DNA of 64,000 bases from Fibrobacter succinogenes (GCA_902800345.1 CADCDO010000005.1:62001-126000); one strand, 5' to 3'; positions 1-8,961 are shown, counted from the stretch's first letter. A program made the numbers and translations. Notes: a model not told the origin generated them from the sequence alone.

Positions 1-1
1 A

Positions 2-877
2 ATGAATAATTTCATCAAAAACATTATAGTACTATTAAAGACCACCTTTGATGACTATAAGCAGAATAAAAAGCACCTTAAATTCTATACAACAGATAGC
101 AAAGAAAAGCAATTTGCAACATTAAGGATGTTTTGTCATATGATGGATAAAGCCTTAAATAATCCATTATTTGAACCTGGTCATAGTCAAGAAATATATA
201 ACGAAGCTTTAAAAATCAGCGAAAAAATAAAAGATTATTATTTTAATGATCCATCATTCATTTGGACTCAAAATATTTTAAAAAACTTTAACGAAATACA
301 GAAAAAAAAGGAAGTCGTCAAAAAAAACAATAAAACTGTAGTTTACACAGACAATGAAAAAACATTAATAAAAAAATTTATTCTCTCAAGAACATCCTGC
401 AGAAATTTTCAAAAAAAATATATTTCTGAAGACATAATAAAAGATATAATTTCACTAGCCATCGATGCTCCAAATGGATGTTGTCGACAAGCTGTTCGAT
501 TTTACATAACTCAAAAGGCTAGTAAAATAACCAACCTCATTCCTAATATTGCAGGCATTACAAATTTTACAAACATTCAAGGGTTAGTTGCCGTATGCGC
601 CGAGAGTTCTTTTTATTCATTAAAAGACAAAAAATTACAATATGTCGACGCCTCACTTTCTTCTGAAAATTTTATACTAGCAGCAAGCATGCATGGAGTC
701 TATGGTACAATGTGTAATTTCTTTCACGCATCCCCTAAGCAAATCAACAATTGCAAAAAAATTCTATCAATAAAAGATTCCGAAAACATCGTAATGTTCA
801 TCGCTATTGGATATCCAATAAACATTCCACAAAAGCCAACTAGGCAAGATATATCTGTATTTTACAAAGATGTTTAA
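2..877 (+). CDS. Nitroreductase-family protein in a glycan locus
   Basis: About 291 residues. The region from about residue 127 (SRTSCRNFQKKYI) to the end resembles the FMN-binding nitroreductase fold: an arginine-rich start, a DAPNGCCRQAVRFY stretch where the family usually has APS-x-x-N-x-QPWRF, and a final segment ending in an IGYP-type motif. The N-terminal 110 residues are a helical extension. Such proteins are often found beside exopolysaccharide glycosyltransferases, where they are thought to act on a glycan or its carrier; the substrate cannot be read here. The gene faces the glycosyltransferase operon, with 16 bases between the stop codons. The ATG is at the very edge of the window, so no ribosome binding site can be judged and the true start could lie further upstream. 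Confidence 0.7.
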   Translation: MNNFIKNIIVLLKTTFDDYKQNKKHLKFYTTDSKEKQFATLRMFCHMMDKALNNPLFEPGHSQEIYNEALKISEKIKDYYFNDPSFIWTQNILKNFNEIQKKKEVVKKNNKTVVYTDNEKTLIKKFILSRTSCRNFQKKYISEDIIKDIISLAIDAPNGCCRQAVRFYITQKASKITNLIPNIAGITNFTNIQGLVAVCAESSFYSLKDKKLQYVDASLSSENFILAASMHGVYGTMCNFFHASPKQINNCKKILSIKDSENIVMFIAIGYPINIPQKPTRQDISVFYKDV

Positions 878-893
878 AAAAACACAAAACAAT

Positions 894-2090
894 TTATATT
901 TTTTTCAATATATTCAACCGATTTTCTTTTAATGCAGAAAGAGAATAATTAACAGCAAAAACTTCATAAGCAGAATTTGTAATTTTTTTTCGGAATTCAT
1001 CGTTTTCCATTCTAAAAATAGCTTTTACAAACGAAGCCGAATCATCCGCAATTAAACAGTCTCGTTCTGATTCAAATAACAACCCTGAATTACCAATAGA
1101 AGTGCTTACAAATGGCACTCGCATTTGCGCAGACTCCAAAATTTTCATTCGAATACCGCTGCCTGCAAATATAGGAACAATCATTATAGAGTCGTTCAAT
1201 AAATCAGCCAAATTTTCAACAAAGCCGCAAAAACAAACATCCTTGTATTTTTCTTTTATTCTTTTCTCTGTACCTTCACTCCAAAATCCAACAACATTCA
1301 AAGAATACTCATCATCTATTTTTTTTATATCGTTCCAACATTTTTCAAGAAACCACAGCAGGCCTTCTTTATTTGGAAGATGCTGTTCTGGCCCTACAAA
1401 AGCAAGTTTTTTTTTGTAATAATTTGAATAAGATTTTTGGGGACAACTACTGCTCACAGCTGCAAAAGATGAATAGCACTTCGTATTTAATCCTTCTTTT
1501 TCCAAAACAACCTTATCACTCTCAGATAAAGTTATTACCAAATCAAACTTATTCAATAAAGCAATTTCTTTATTTCTTTCTTTATTCAATTTATCTAAAA
1601 ATTGACTTGTATTTTTTACAAAATTTAAAATCTGTTCACCTAGTAAAAAACGTATTTCGTGGTGAACAAAAATCTTTTTCATATTCAAAGGAATTTTTTC
1701 AACAATAGACAATCCGTCAAACATCTCTATTTGAACACAATCAATCTTATCCTGTTTTATAATTTCATTTATTCTAGCAATAATTCCACTAGAATATTGA
1801 CGAAAAGACAGCATATTTAAATATTTATAATCAAACTTTTTTCCAAGAACTTTTCTAACGATTTCATCTAAAACAATTTTATAATCCCATGAAACATACA
1901 TTTTTACACTAGCAAATTCATGTCGCAAAATAGAAAGGAATTTTTTACCCCGCCACGGCATATAGTCTATACAGAAAACAGATACATTATATTTATCTTT
2001 TATTGATTGGATTCCATTAAAAACAGCTTGATTTCCTCCGCTCTTCAAAGGATACGGAATCCACGGTAAAATAACCAGCATATTTTTCAT
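894..2090 (-). CDS. Glycosyltransferase, GT4-like
   Basis: A 398-residue GT-B fold transferase. The N-terminal half opens with a Rossmann strand and a glycine-rich loop (ILPWIPYPLKSGGNQ). The C-terminal half has the nucleotide-sugar domain: LAFVGPEQHLPNKEGLLWFL, then a region around IVPIFAGSGIRMKILESAQM containing the family's G-x-G-x-R-x-K-x-x-E signature. It should transfer a sugar from a nucleotide donor to a growing surface polysaccharide; donor and acceptor are unknown. The start at 2090 is preferred because its ATG overlaps the TGA of the upstream gene as ATGA, indicating translational coupling. It is the last gene of a four-gene minus-strand operon. Confidence 0.85.
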   Translation of the reverse strand: MKNMLVILPWIPYPLKSGGNQAVFNGIQSIKDKYNVSVFCIDYMPWRGKKFLSILRHEFASVKMYVSWDYKIVLDEIVRKVLGKKFDYKYLNMLSFRQYSSGIIARINEIIKQDKIDCVQIEMFDGLSIVEKIPLNMKKIFVHHEIRFLLGEQILNFVKNTSQFLDKLNKERNKEIALLNKFDLVITLSESDKVVLEKEGLNTKCYSSFAAVSSSCPQKSYSNYYKKKLAFVGPEQHLPNKEGLLWFLEKCWNDIKKIDDEYSLNVVGFWSEGTEKRIKEKYKDVCFCGFVENLADLLNDSIMIVPIFAGSGIRMKILESAQMRVPFVSTSIGNSGLLFESERDCLIADDSASFVKAIFRMENDEFRKKITNSAYEVFAVNYSLSALKENRLNILKKI

Positions 2091-2959
2091 TTTCGACCAA
2101 CCTTTCTCATGCTGCAAAATACATCATACACCCAAAATTCTATTTTCGTATACGTAAACCACAATTTTGCAAACATCATCTGCAAAGCATTCGCCTTTTT
2201 GTATTTTCTCAGAAACAGTTCTGCACTTTTTAAAAGAACAGCATGTTGCTGAGACCATCGGCGATAAGTCTTGGATATAGAAACATGGTGATTATGCACA
2301 TAGGAACAATCTAATCGCAACACAGTTTTCAATCCAGCATCAGCAAATTTTTGCGCCAAAACAGGTTCTTCATAATACAGAAAAAATTCCTCGTCATACA
2401 TGCCATACTTGAGCATTTTTTTTAAGTCAACCATCAACAACGAGCCAGGAACAGCAAATACGGGAACAGAATTCCGATCTTTAAAATAAGAGGACGAATA
2501 GGAACGTATTTTCAACCAAACTTCAAAAAACAAGCTCGTCGCTAGTATATATTGCATTGCGCTACAATTTTTCCATGCGCAATCAGGAGAATTCGACTGT
2601 TTTGCAGATACAACGGCTACAGAAGAATTCTCTTGAAAAGTATGAAGAAATTTGCGAATACATTCTTCGCTAAACAACACATCAGGATTCGCAATAATCG
2701 AATAGTCTACATTCAAAATCTCCGATGAATAACGCAAGCCAACATTATTTCCCGCTCCATATCCCCCATTTTTTTCAGCCTTAATTACATGAATTTTTTC
2801 GCTCTTATAACCTAGCAGTTTTACCCATGAATCATCAGTAGAGCAATTATCAACAACAACAATAAAATCTAAAATGCTATAATTTTTTATACACTCTAGC
2901 AAATTTAACGTCATAGTGAAATCATTATAATTCAGTATAATACAGGATACTTTTGACAT
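2087..2959 (-). CDS. Glycosyltransferase family 2 (rhamnosyltransferase-like)
   Basis: A 290-residue GT-A transferase. It opens with VSCIILNYNDFTMTLNLL, then VVDNCSTDDSW (UDP/TDP-binding Asp), GGYGAGNNVGLRYS, and IIANPDVLF as the acidic donor or metal motif. The late FFLYYEEPVLAQKFADAG block and VHNHH resemble the catalytic-base region of WbbL-like rhamnosyltransferases. The sugar is therefore a guess. ATG at 2959 is chosen over the preceding TTG codon; upstream GGATGG is a weak ribosome site. Its stop overlaps the next gene's start by four bases, and it lies 15 bases after the preceding GT2 gene, so all three transferases should be made together. Confidence 0.85.
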   Translation of the reverse strand: MSKVSCIILNYNDFTMTLNLLECIKNYSILDFIVVVDNCSTDDSWVKLLGYKSEKIHVIKAEKNGGYGAGNNVGLRYSSEILNVDYSIIANPDVLFSEECIRKFLHTFQENSSVAVVSAKQSNSPDCAWKNCSAMQYILATSLFFEVWLKIRSYSSSYFKDRNSVPVFAVPGSLLMVDLKKMLKYGMYDEEFFLYYEEPVLAQKFADAGLKTVLRLDCSYVHNHHVSISKTYRRWSQQHAVLLKSAELFLRKYKKANALQMMFAKLWFTYTKIEFWVYDVFCSMRKVGRK

Positions 2960-2974
2960 CAAATACCATCCATA

Positions 2975-4015
2975 TTACAAACAAATCCACAACAATAGAG
3001 TAATAGACCAACAGAATTTCTTTTTCATCAAAAAAATCAGCATTTTCTCCGATACTGAAAAAAAATTCTTATTAACACTCTGAAGCATCGTTTGATGAAT
3101 ATTTTTCGATAGCAATGACTTTAAAACTAAACATCTTTGAGTTAAAGAAATATTGTTATCCTTATGAAAAAAATCCTCTTTTAGTATTCCAAATAAATAA
3201 TGAACAAAAAGACAGTTTGCGGAATCTATAAATCTTTGATCTTTACGCGTTTCAACAAGCCACCGTTGAATTTTATTTATTACAAATTCAAAATACTTAT
3301 CACTATTCGGTCGATAGCGATTCTGAGCAGAATCATTCTGCTGTTCATAATGATAAAAACTTCGTCTAGTATAGCCTATTCGATGAAAACAATCTAAAGA
3401 CAACGTATTAAACAGAACATCTTCACTAATAATTGTTTCTGTAGCAAAACGAAGATTGTTTTTTTGCAAGGTTTCTCGTTTATAGAACTTGCCGCATGCA
3501 CTACCAGCAAAGCGCGTATTCACCTTATAATCCAGCACCGGAGCCTGAGGCGAAAGAACCTTTATTTGAAGAGATTCTTTTTGCTCAGGGCTGAGTAAAT
3601 CAACATTTTCTGAATATAAAAACGATTTTACAGATTTTTTCCCTTTATTATATAGAGCAGAAAAACAGAACAAGTCATAATTGTACTTTGAATTCAAATT
3701 TGCAAATACTTCACAGACATTCGTATCAATCCAGTCATCGGCATCTACAAACATTACATAATCGCCAGAAGACTCATCTATTCCTCGATTACGTGCCGTA
3801 GACACCCCTTTCTCATAGTGATTTATAACTTTTATACGAGAATCTTTAGCAGCAATATTCTTGCAAACATCTAAGCTATTATCAGTAGATCCATTATTAA
3901 CAAGCAAAATCTCTATTTTGCCAAAAGTCTGCGTAGTCAAACTACCAACGCACTTTTCAAGGGTTTGCGCAGCATTGTAAACAGGAACTACAATAGAAAC
4001 CAATGGATTAGACAT
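2975..4015 (-). CDS. Glycosyltransferase family 2
   Basis: A 346-residue GT-A transferase. It has VSIVVPVYNAAQTLEKCV, LLVNNGSTDNSLDVC, KGVSTARNRGI and VMFVDADDWID, the last being the DXD-type metal/nucleotide motif. The C-terminal half (about residues 190-330) is helical and ends in a basic, hydrophobic stretch that could touch the membrane. It probably adds one sugar of a surface glycan. It starts 6 bases after the stop of the HipA-like gene and is followed closely by a second GT2 gene, which supports one operon. The exact sugar specificity cannot be inferred. Confidence 0.85.
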   Translation of the reverse strand: MSNPLVSIVVPVYNAAQTLEKCVGSLTTQTFGKIEILLVNNGSTDNSLDVCKNIAAKDSRIKVINHYEKGVSTARNRGIDESSGDYVMFVDADDWIDTNVCEVFANLNSKYNYDLFCFSALYNKGKKSVKSFLYSENVDLLSPEQKESLQIKVLSPQAPVLDYKVNTRFAGSACGKFYKRETLQKNNLRFATETIISEDVLFNTLSLDCFHRIGYTRRSFYHYEQQNDSAQNRYRPNSDKYFEFVINKIQRWLVETRKDQRFIDSANCLFVHYLFGILKEDFFHKDNNISLTQRCLVLKSLLSKNIHQTMLQSVNKNFFSVSEKMLIFLMKKKFCWSITLLLWICL

Positions 4016-4021
4016 ACTAAA

Positions 4022-5173
4022 TTAGAATTTCCACTTTGAGTCAAAGCCCAAAATTCTCTCACATTGCACATTCTTTATCATGTTCATCTGCAAGAGCCTT
4101 TTTTCGGTAAATCGTTCATCGCAAGAGACTGTCAACGGAGTTTCGCGGATTTCTTCTACACATTTCTTGATTTCAGGAGTCAAGATCGCGCGAGCTGGGG
4201 CTACATAGTCACTGCCGATTACGGGACCACGCCTCGAAAGATACTCGTCAAAATCGCACTCCGTACCATCGGCTCGTTTACCAAAATCAAAACCTTCTTC
4301 AGACAACGGGACAAAGGCCATATTAAAATCGAAACACGGATTAACAGTTGTCCGTTCAAAGGAATCGTTATTCACCAAAAATCCAAAATTTCCGAAATGT
4401 CGATCGGAGTTCAGCGTAATGCAATCTGCAACAACCATACGTCTAAACGCATCTTCACAGCCCAACTCACGATAAAATTCAAGCGTTTCAGGAAGTCCGT
4501 ATTTTACACCGTTTTTTAAAAATAGACTTATTGGCTTATATCCAAATTTTTGACTCGTAAAAATCTTGCAATCCGAAACAACTCGACCATCAAACCTTCT
4601 AAAATTATATTTCACAGAATCGCAAATTTTTTCAAAGACCTGGCTAGCTAGCACTTCACCATAAGGCTCTAGCCCTGCATTCCTTGCTCCAGAACTTCCT
4701 GTTTTAATAAGATGAATTCCGTCCTGTTCATTCAGCCAACATTTATCATAAGCACCATCCGTTGTAAGTTCCGGCGAAGTCGTTGACATCTGCATTCCAA
4801 ACAATCCATTTCCATCAAATGATAATTTCGAAATAACTTCGTCAAATCTGTTCTCGTACAGATTTACATCTTTCCATGAAACATTTTCACGTTCGCTTTT
4901 TACCCAAAGCGTATCCGTCAACGAAAGACAATGCGTCAGCGCAATAAAACCACTCTTCGTTTTCCCACCACACAAATCCAAAATGCGGTTCACATGAGCC
5001 CTATGCTTTGCCGCACTTCTATTCGCAATCCATGTAGAAAGAGGTTCGCACCAAAACGGCAACGGCGAATACGTCTTTACAATCTTGCAAAGTTCAAGTT
5101 CCCCCGTTCCCTCAATAACGAAGTCGCAAAGGGGTATTTCCTTGTTTATCAGGGTGTAGATTACATTTGACAT
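4022..5173 (-). CDS. HipA-like kinase-fold protein
   Basis: A 383-residue protein resembling HipA C-terminal kinase domains. Visible sites are Lys157 in GIHLIKTGS (ATP), the catalytic loop DCITLNSDRHFGNFGF with Asp257, His259 and Asn262, and Asp282 in PCFDFNMAF as the metal-binding Asp. The first ~140 residues do not look like the usual HipA N-terminal domain. No HipB-like DNA-binding partner is adjacent. Known HipA proteins phosphorylate proteins such as tRNA synthetases; the target here is unknown. The start at 5173 is chosen because the longer reading frame would overlap the divergent gene at 5218. It is the first gene of the glycosyltransferase operon, with only 6 bases to the next gene, which is unusual company for this family. 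Confidence 0.7.
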   Translation of the reverse strand: MSNVIYTLINKEIPLCDFVIEGTGELELCKIVKTYSPLPFWCEPLSTWIANRSAAKHRAHVNRILDLCGGKTKSGFIALTHCLSLTDTLWVKSERENVSWKDVNLYENRFDEVISKLSFDGNGLFGMQMSTTSPELTTDGAYDKCWLNEQDGIHLIKTGSSGARNAGLEPYGEVLASQVFEKICDSVKYNFRRFDGRVVSDCKIFTSQKFGYKPISLFLKNGVKYGLPETLEFYRELGCEDAFRRMVVADCITLNSDRHFGNFGFLVNNDSFERTTVNPCFDFNMAFVPLSEEGFDFGKRADGTECDFDEYLSRRGPVIGSDYVAPARAILTPEIKKCVEEIRETPLTVSCDERFTEKRLLQMNMIKNVQCERILGFDSKWKF

Positions 5174-5205
5174 TACAATAAAACCTATACTTCGATTATA
5201 TAATA

Positions 5206-5211
5206 TATATT
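5206..5211 (+). promoter_or_regulatory. TATATT -10 box abutting the start at 5218
   Basis: TATATT lies 6 bases before the ATG, inside a 44-base divergent intergenic space that shows no ribosome binding site for the plus-strand gene. The pattern matches stronger examples at 8263, 14644 and 19833. No convincing -35 box is visible, and an overlapping TATAAT is at 5199-5204, so the exact -10 is uncertain. Confidence 0.35.
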
Positions 5212-5217
5212 TTCCAC

Positions 5218-6945
5218 ATGCCAATAAAAAGAGCTCTCATTTTTTCAATTGCCATTAATCTATTCTTTTTGGCACTTTGCCTTATCTTCGGCGACCTTAA
5301 ATTTGGAGCCATCGATGATTACTTTATGGCAGCACGGCTCACTGGAGCCCTAGGCACAGAATACAATCCGCACTTGATTTTCGTAAACGCCATTTACGGC
5401 TACGCGCTGTTACCTTTGTACCACCTGTTCCCCAAAATCGGATGGTACTACATCGGCGAGATGTTTTCAGTATTCCTCTCATTTACGGTCATTAGTTATG
5501 TACTGTTGCAACGCTGTGGCGAGCGATGGGGCGTGATACTCGCAGCTCTATTTACCGCACTTTTCGCAAGTGATTTTTATTTGGTGGTGCAGTTCACGCA
5601 ATGCGCCTCTATTTTGAGTGCGGCAGGCATGCTACTGTTTGCATACGGAGTTATTTCGGAGAAAAAAATAATGGATTGCCACGCCCCTGACGGGGCTCGC
5701 AATGACGTTCTAAAAGCAACTCCTTTTGCATTGGGCGTTTTGCTAATGCTATGGGGTTCCGTAATGCGTTGGCAGGCGTTTCTTATGGGCATGCCATTCT
5801 TCTGCATTTGCCTACTTTTCATGTTCAAGCAATGTTGGGCAAACAAGCAAAAAACAATCACCGGATTAGTAATTTTATTTATATCAGCATTCGCTTTACA
5901 CACATTCGATCAAAGCATATACAAAGCGCCCGAATACGAAGCCTTCAATAAATTTCAAGGGCCTAGAGTTGCTTTAGCCGACAACAAAAGTTACAACCAA
6001 AATGCCGTTTACGAAGATGCCGAAGAATTCGGTTTGAGCGGCAACGATTATCACATGCTCACAGACTGGAACTTTTACGATACGCAAGTATTTTCCGTCG
6101 ACAGCATCAAGCGCTATACTGATATAATCACTCCATACAAAGATAAAATTGAATCTTGGAGAATCCCCCGCAATTTATTAAACTCACTATCGAACTCTTT
6201 GCGTTCCCCCATGTTTTGGGCATGGTTTACATTCTGCATCATCGCATACTGCACCAACCGGAAAAAACTTTTTTATCTATGGTGCTCTTTTGGTGCAATT
6301 CTTTCGTTAATGGCGTACCTCATGTATATCGGGCGTTTGGTTTACCGCGTCGAAAGTGGATTTTGGCTTTATGCAGCGGTACTTGCCATTCCCCTAATGG
6401 GGCAGTTCAAGTTTACGTTGCCCCCTAAAATAATTTATGCAGTATTGGCGATTATCGCATTATTCAACATATACACATATGCGACTTCAGGAGAAATTGT
6501 TCGCAATCCATCAACAGGCGAACTAAAAACCCTCGCCATCGAAGACACAACCGATTACAACAAAGTCTTTGAATACATTGACTCGCAACCCGACAAAATG
6601 TTTTTACTGAGCATGAACGCATTTATGCGATTCAGCCACCACCGCAACCCACCCTACATAGCCTCGCCTACAGGTTCTTATCGCAACACAATTTCCTTTG
6701 GATATTGGACCCCTTACCTGCCAGAAATCACGGCAACCCTAAAAGATTATGGAATAACCAATCCCATCAAAGATGTGGTGCACGACAACGTAATTGTTCT
6801 AAACGAATCGAACTTGGTTGACTTTTTGCAACGCCACTATTACAACAGCGTTGCCATAGACTCAATCAATGCCATTGGCGAAATGACTTTCTATAAATAC
6901 CACCTAGTACAGCCAGAACAGGCTCAAACAAAGGAGGCCGAATAA
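5218..6945 (+). CDS. GT-C-like polytopic membrane protein
   Basis: A 575-residue integral membrane protein with roughly ten or more hydrophobic segments in the first 440 residues and a soluble C-terminal domain. The first external loop carries GAIDDYFM with Asp33-Asp34, the acidic pair typical of GT-C glycosyltransferases that use lipid-linked sugars. The family assignment rests on topology and this motif, so it is tentative. A clear paralog of similar length lies inverted at 9876-11582. Relative to that paralog, this protein has about 16-18 extra residues (MDCHAPDGARNDV region) encoded by a palindromic repeat at 5675-5703. Its stop overlaps the next gene by one base (TAATG). Confidence 0.65.
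   Translation: MPIKRALIFSIAINLFFLALCLIFGDLKFGAIDDYFMAARLTGALGTEYNPHLIFVNAIYGYALLPLYHLFPKIGWYYIGEMFSVFLSFTVISYVLLQRCGERWGVILAALFTALFASDFYLVVQFTQCASILSAAGMLLFAYGVISEKKIMDCHAPDGARNDVLKATPFALGVLLMLWGSVMRWQAFLMGMPFFCICLLFMFKQCWANKQKTITGLVILFISAFALHTFDQSIYKAPEYEAFNKFQGPRVALADNKSYNQNAVYEDAEEFGLSGNDYHMLTDWNFYDTQVFSVDSIKRYTDIITPYKDKIESWRIPRNLLNSLSNSLRSPMFWAWFTFCIIAYCTNRKKLFYLWCSFGAILSLMAYLMYIGRLVYRVESGFWLYAAVLAIPLMGQFKFTLPPKIIYAVLAIIALFNIYTYATSGEIVRNPSTGELKTLAIEDTTDYNKVFEYIDSQPDKMFLLSMNAFMRFSHHRNPPYIASPTGSYRNTISFGYWTPYLPEITATLKDYGITNPIKDVVHDNVIVLNESNLVDFLQRHYYNSVAIDSINAIGEMTFYKYHLVQPEQAQTKEAE
5675..5703 (+). repeat. REP-like palindrome inside a coding sequence
   Basis: The arms ATTGC (5675-5679) with GCAAT (5699-5703), and GCCCC (5683-5687) with GGGGC (5692-5696), form a hairpin followed by GACG. 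This is the general shape of REP elements (GATTGC...GCAATGACG) usually seen between genes. Here it is in frame inside the GT-C-like gene and encodes a hydrophilic loop between two membrane segments. Confidence 0.7.
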
Positions 6946-8192
6946 TGCAACGTCTCCTATACCCGCTAATAGCAAGCGCACTTATTACAATTGTTCCCTT
7001 TTTGCTCACCTTCGAAAAAGGCCAAGACATTGCTCGCGGGCTATTCGGCTATGAATATTTCGCACTATTGTTGCTACTTGTTTTTTTAAAGGATAAAATG
7101 TCCACGTCATTGCGAGCGGCAAAAACATCAAATCAATCCAAGTTCAAAAGCTCTGTAATCGTGGTATTGTTCATCGTGATTGCCTGCGCGTTGTTTGCAG
7201 TAGCCTGGATTGATTTGCAAAACCAGCTAGCCATCAAGAACTGGAGTACAAGCTGGTACGGACTTGTTCCTTTTGCAACTTGCGGGCTCTCCATCGCCAT
7301 GGTCTGGAAAATTAAGCCTTATAAATTCAACACAATCTCCTTTATTTTATTTGCAGCTTTATTTATTCATCTAGCAGCAAGTAACCAGTTCCCTTCTCAG
7401 CCCCTAGCCCAGATACCAACCATAGACTACATCGAGCGCATTGCACCAAAGCCCGTTTCTCGTTCAAGCATCAGTGAAAATTTCAAGAACAAATACATTG
7501 TCACCGACTCTGTCACGATAACAAGAGATTTCGTCGACACCTCTCGCAACAACGTCGTTATCCTTGTCGAAAGTTGGGGAATCCCTCTTGATATAAATCG
7601 TTTCGATTCTCAATTGGATATTTTCGCAAAGAGCATCACAAAAGTAGGAGCTCATAACCGCATGTACAGCCGCACCCGTACCGCCGAGCGCGAAGATCTG
7701 ATGCAATCTTTTTCTCGCGATTCCACGGGCCGCAAAGACACAACATTCCTACCCCAATTTTTCGCCAATATCGGCTATAAAACAACATTCCTGTTCGGCC
7801 AAGACAGTTTAATGCATCGGCGATACAAATACATAGCAAACATAGGCTTTGGCGAAACGTTTTACGGAAACAACCAAAGCGACAATGCCATAGCAAACAA
7901 AATAGACAGCATCCTAGCAGACACAACACAAATGCACTTTATCGCATGGACCACCAGCGATACAAGATTCCCTTTGCCAGGATTTTCAAGCATATACAAT
8001 AGCGATGCAAATGCAATAGATTCCGCCTACACAAAGCTATTAACACATACATTAGAGATAATCGCCAATTTAGCGCACAAGCATCCCGATACAAGATTCA
8101 TCGTTCAAGGTGACCACAATCCCATACTCTCTCCCATAAAATTTCAAGAACGCTTTTACAAACGTTGGGTACCATTTGTGATATTGAATTGA
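6945..8192 (+). CDS. Membrane protein with alkaline-phosphatase/sulfatase-fold domain
   Basis: A 415-residue protein with about four membrane segments (residues 5-22, 37-48, 70-90, 105-146) and a periplasmic domain resembling LTA-synthase and phosphoethanolamine-transferase enzymes. NVVILVESWG gives Glu209 as a likely metal ligand, TRTAERED places Thr246 where the family has its nucleophile, and FIVQGDHNPIL gives Asp390-His391 as metal ligands. It may therefore move a phospho-group onto a glycan or lipid; the substrate is unknown. The domain is shorter than usual. A strong AGGAGG site precedes the ATG, and it is coupled to the GT-C-like gene by a one-base overlap. A half REP-like sequence lies in its loop at 7105-7117. 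A degenerate paralog is at 9242-9898. Confidence 0.65.
   Translation: MQRLLYPLIASALITIVPFLLTFEKGQDIARGLFGYEYFALLLLLVFLKDKMSTSLRAAKTSNQSKFKSSVIVVLFIVIACALFAVAWIDLQNQLAIKNWSTSWYGLVPFATCGLSIAMVWKIKPYKFNTISFILFAALFIHLAASNQFPSQPLAQIPTIDYIERIAPKPVSRSSISENFKNKYIVTDSVTITRDFVDTSRNNVVILVESWGIPLDINRFDSQLDIFAKSITKVGAHNRMYSRTRTAEREDLMQSFSRDSTGRKDTTFLPQFFANIGYKTTFLFGQDSLMHRRYKYIANIGFGETFYGNNQSDNAIANKIDSILADTTQMHFIAWTTSDTRFPLPGFSSIYNSDANAIDSAYTKLLTHTLEIIANLAHKHPDTRFIVQGDHNPILSPIKFQERFYKRWVPFVILN
7105..7117 (+). repeat. Half REP-like sequence inside a coding sequence
   Basis: CGTCATTGCGAGC matches one arm of the REP-type element seen at 5675-5703 (read on the other strand: GCTCGCAATGACG). It encodes part of the loop STSLRAAKT between membrane segments 2 and 3. 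It is short and could be coincidental. Confidence 0.4.
8180..8192 (+). repeat. Left 13-bp direct repeat at a gene end
   Basis: GATATTGAATTGA forms the last codons and stop of the phosphatase-fold gene. A near copy, GATATTAAATTGA, lies at 9204-9216 in the same direction beyond the DUF3791/DUF3990 module. An inverted copy is the end of the converging gene at 9242-9254. Confidence 0.5.
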
Positions 8193-8240
8193 GTATTTGA
8201 GGCAACACGTTAGGAAGATCTACTTTTCAAGCAGCATATT

Positions 8241-8268
8241 TTGACCATTTCATTGTTTTTTATATATT
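8241..8268 (+). promoter_or_regulatory. Promoter TTGACC-N16-TATATT, probably leaderless
   Basis: The -35 TTGACC (8241-8246) and -10 TATATT (8263-8268) are 16 bases apart. The ATG at 8276 is 7 bases after the -10, so transcription should begin at or next to the start codon. No ribosome binding site is visible. Confidence 0.55.
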
Positions 8269-8275
8269 TCTCTAT

Positions 8276-8488
8276 ATGGAAAAGCAAATTACATGGACAG
8301 TGGCAGCAATTAGCGAATTCGCAAAAGCAAAAGCGCTTTCGGTAAAGCAAGCTTTTAATTATCTGAGCCTTTTTAAAGGTATGGATTTTTTAGAAGCGCA
8401 CTATGGGGCAGAGCATTTGCTTTCTTTTGACGATACCATTGAAGATTTAACAGCAATCTGTCAAAGAAACGGAGGTCAGATTCGATGA
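8276..8488 (+). CDS. DUF3791-like small protein
   Basis: A 70-residue helical acidic protein. The pattern (SEFAKAKALSVKQAFNYLSLFKGMDFLEAHYGAEHLL, then an acidic tail) matches my recollection of DUF3791 proteins, which often precede DUF3990 genes. It begins a three-gene unit in which each start overlaps the previous stop as ATGA. Its position, size and partner suggest an antitoxin-like or accessory role, but nothing in the sequence proves this. It appears to be leaderless. Confidence 0.6.
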   Translation: MEKQITWTVAAISEFAKAKALSVKQAFNYLSLFKGMDFLEAHYGAEHLLSFDDTIEDLTAICQRNGGQIR

Positions 8489-8961
8489 TCTTGTACCACG
8501 GTTCCAATTGCGATATTGAAAAAATAGACTTAACCATGTGCAAACCGTTTAAGGATTTTGGGCAGTCTTTTTACTTAACAACAATATTAGTGCAAGCTCG
8601 TGAAATGTCACAGAAAGTTGCTGACAGATTTGGGGGCATGCCTATAGTAAACTCCTTTGAATTTGACGATTCCAATATATCTTCATTAAAAATCAAAAAA
8701 TTCGAACAACCTGATCGAGAATGGGCTGAGTTCGTGATGGCGAATAGAAGTCGGAATCAAAAGCATCCCGCAGATAAATTTGATTTAATCATTGGTCCTG
8801 TGGCAAACGATGATATTGCAACATTGTTCAGAACATTTGCAATTAACGTGATTACAATAGACGAATTAGTGAATGGTTTAAAATCTCGTAGACTGAATAA
8901 CCAATATGCTTTTAGGACGCCGAAAGCGATATCCTTTTTACAAAAAAGGCCAAGCGTATGA
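8485..8961 (+). CDS. DUF3990 protein, possible ADP-ribosyltransferase fold
   Basis: A 158-residue protein. It opens with MILYHGSNCDIEKI and continues KDFGQSFYLTT, the two N-terminal signatures of DUF3990. These resemble the His and Tyr strands of H-Y-E-type ADP-ribosyltransferases, so a toxin or modifying role is a reasonable inference. An acidic region near DREWAEFVM follows. Translation is coupled to both neighbours by ATGA overlaps (8485-8488 and 8958-8961). Catalytic activity cannot be confirmed from sequence alone. The three-gene unit looks like a mobile or toxin-antitoxin-like cassette. Confidence 0.7.
   Translation: MILYHGSNCDIEKIDLTMCKPFKDFGQSFYLTTILVQAREMSQKVADRFGGMPIVNSFEFDDSNISSLKIKKFEQPDREWAEFVMANRSRNQKHPADKFDLIIGPVANDDIATLFRTFAINVITIDELVNGLKSRRLNNQYAFRTPKAISFLQKRPSV

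Noticed and set aside
4931..5170. Small plus-strand frame inside the HipA-like gene
   Set aside because: No ribosome site, and it is fully inside a gene with recognisable kinase motifs on the other strand.
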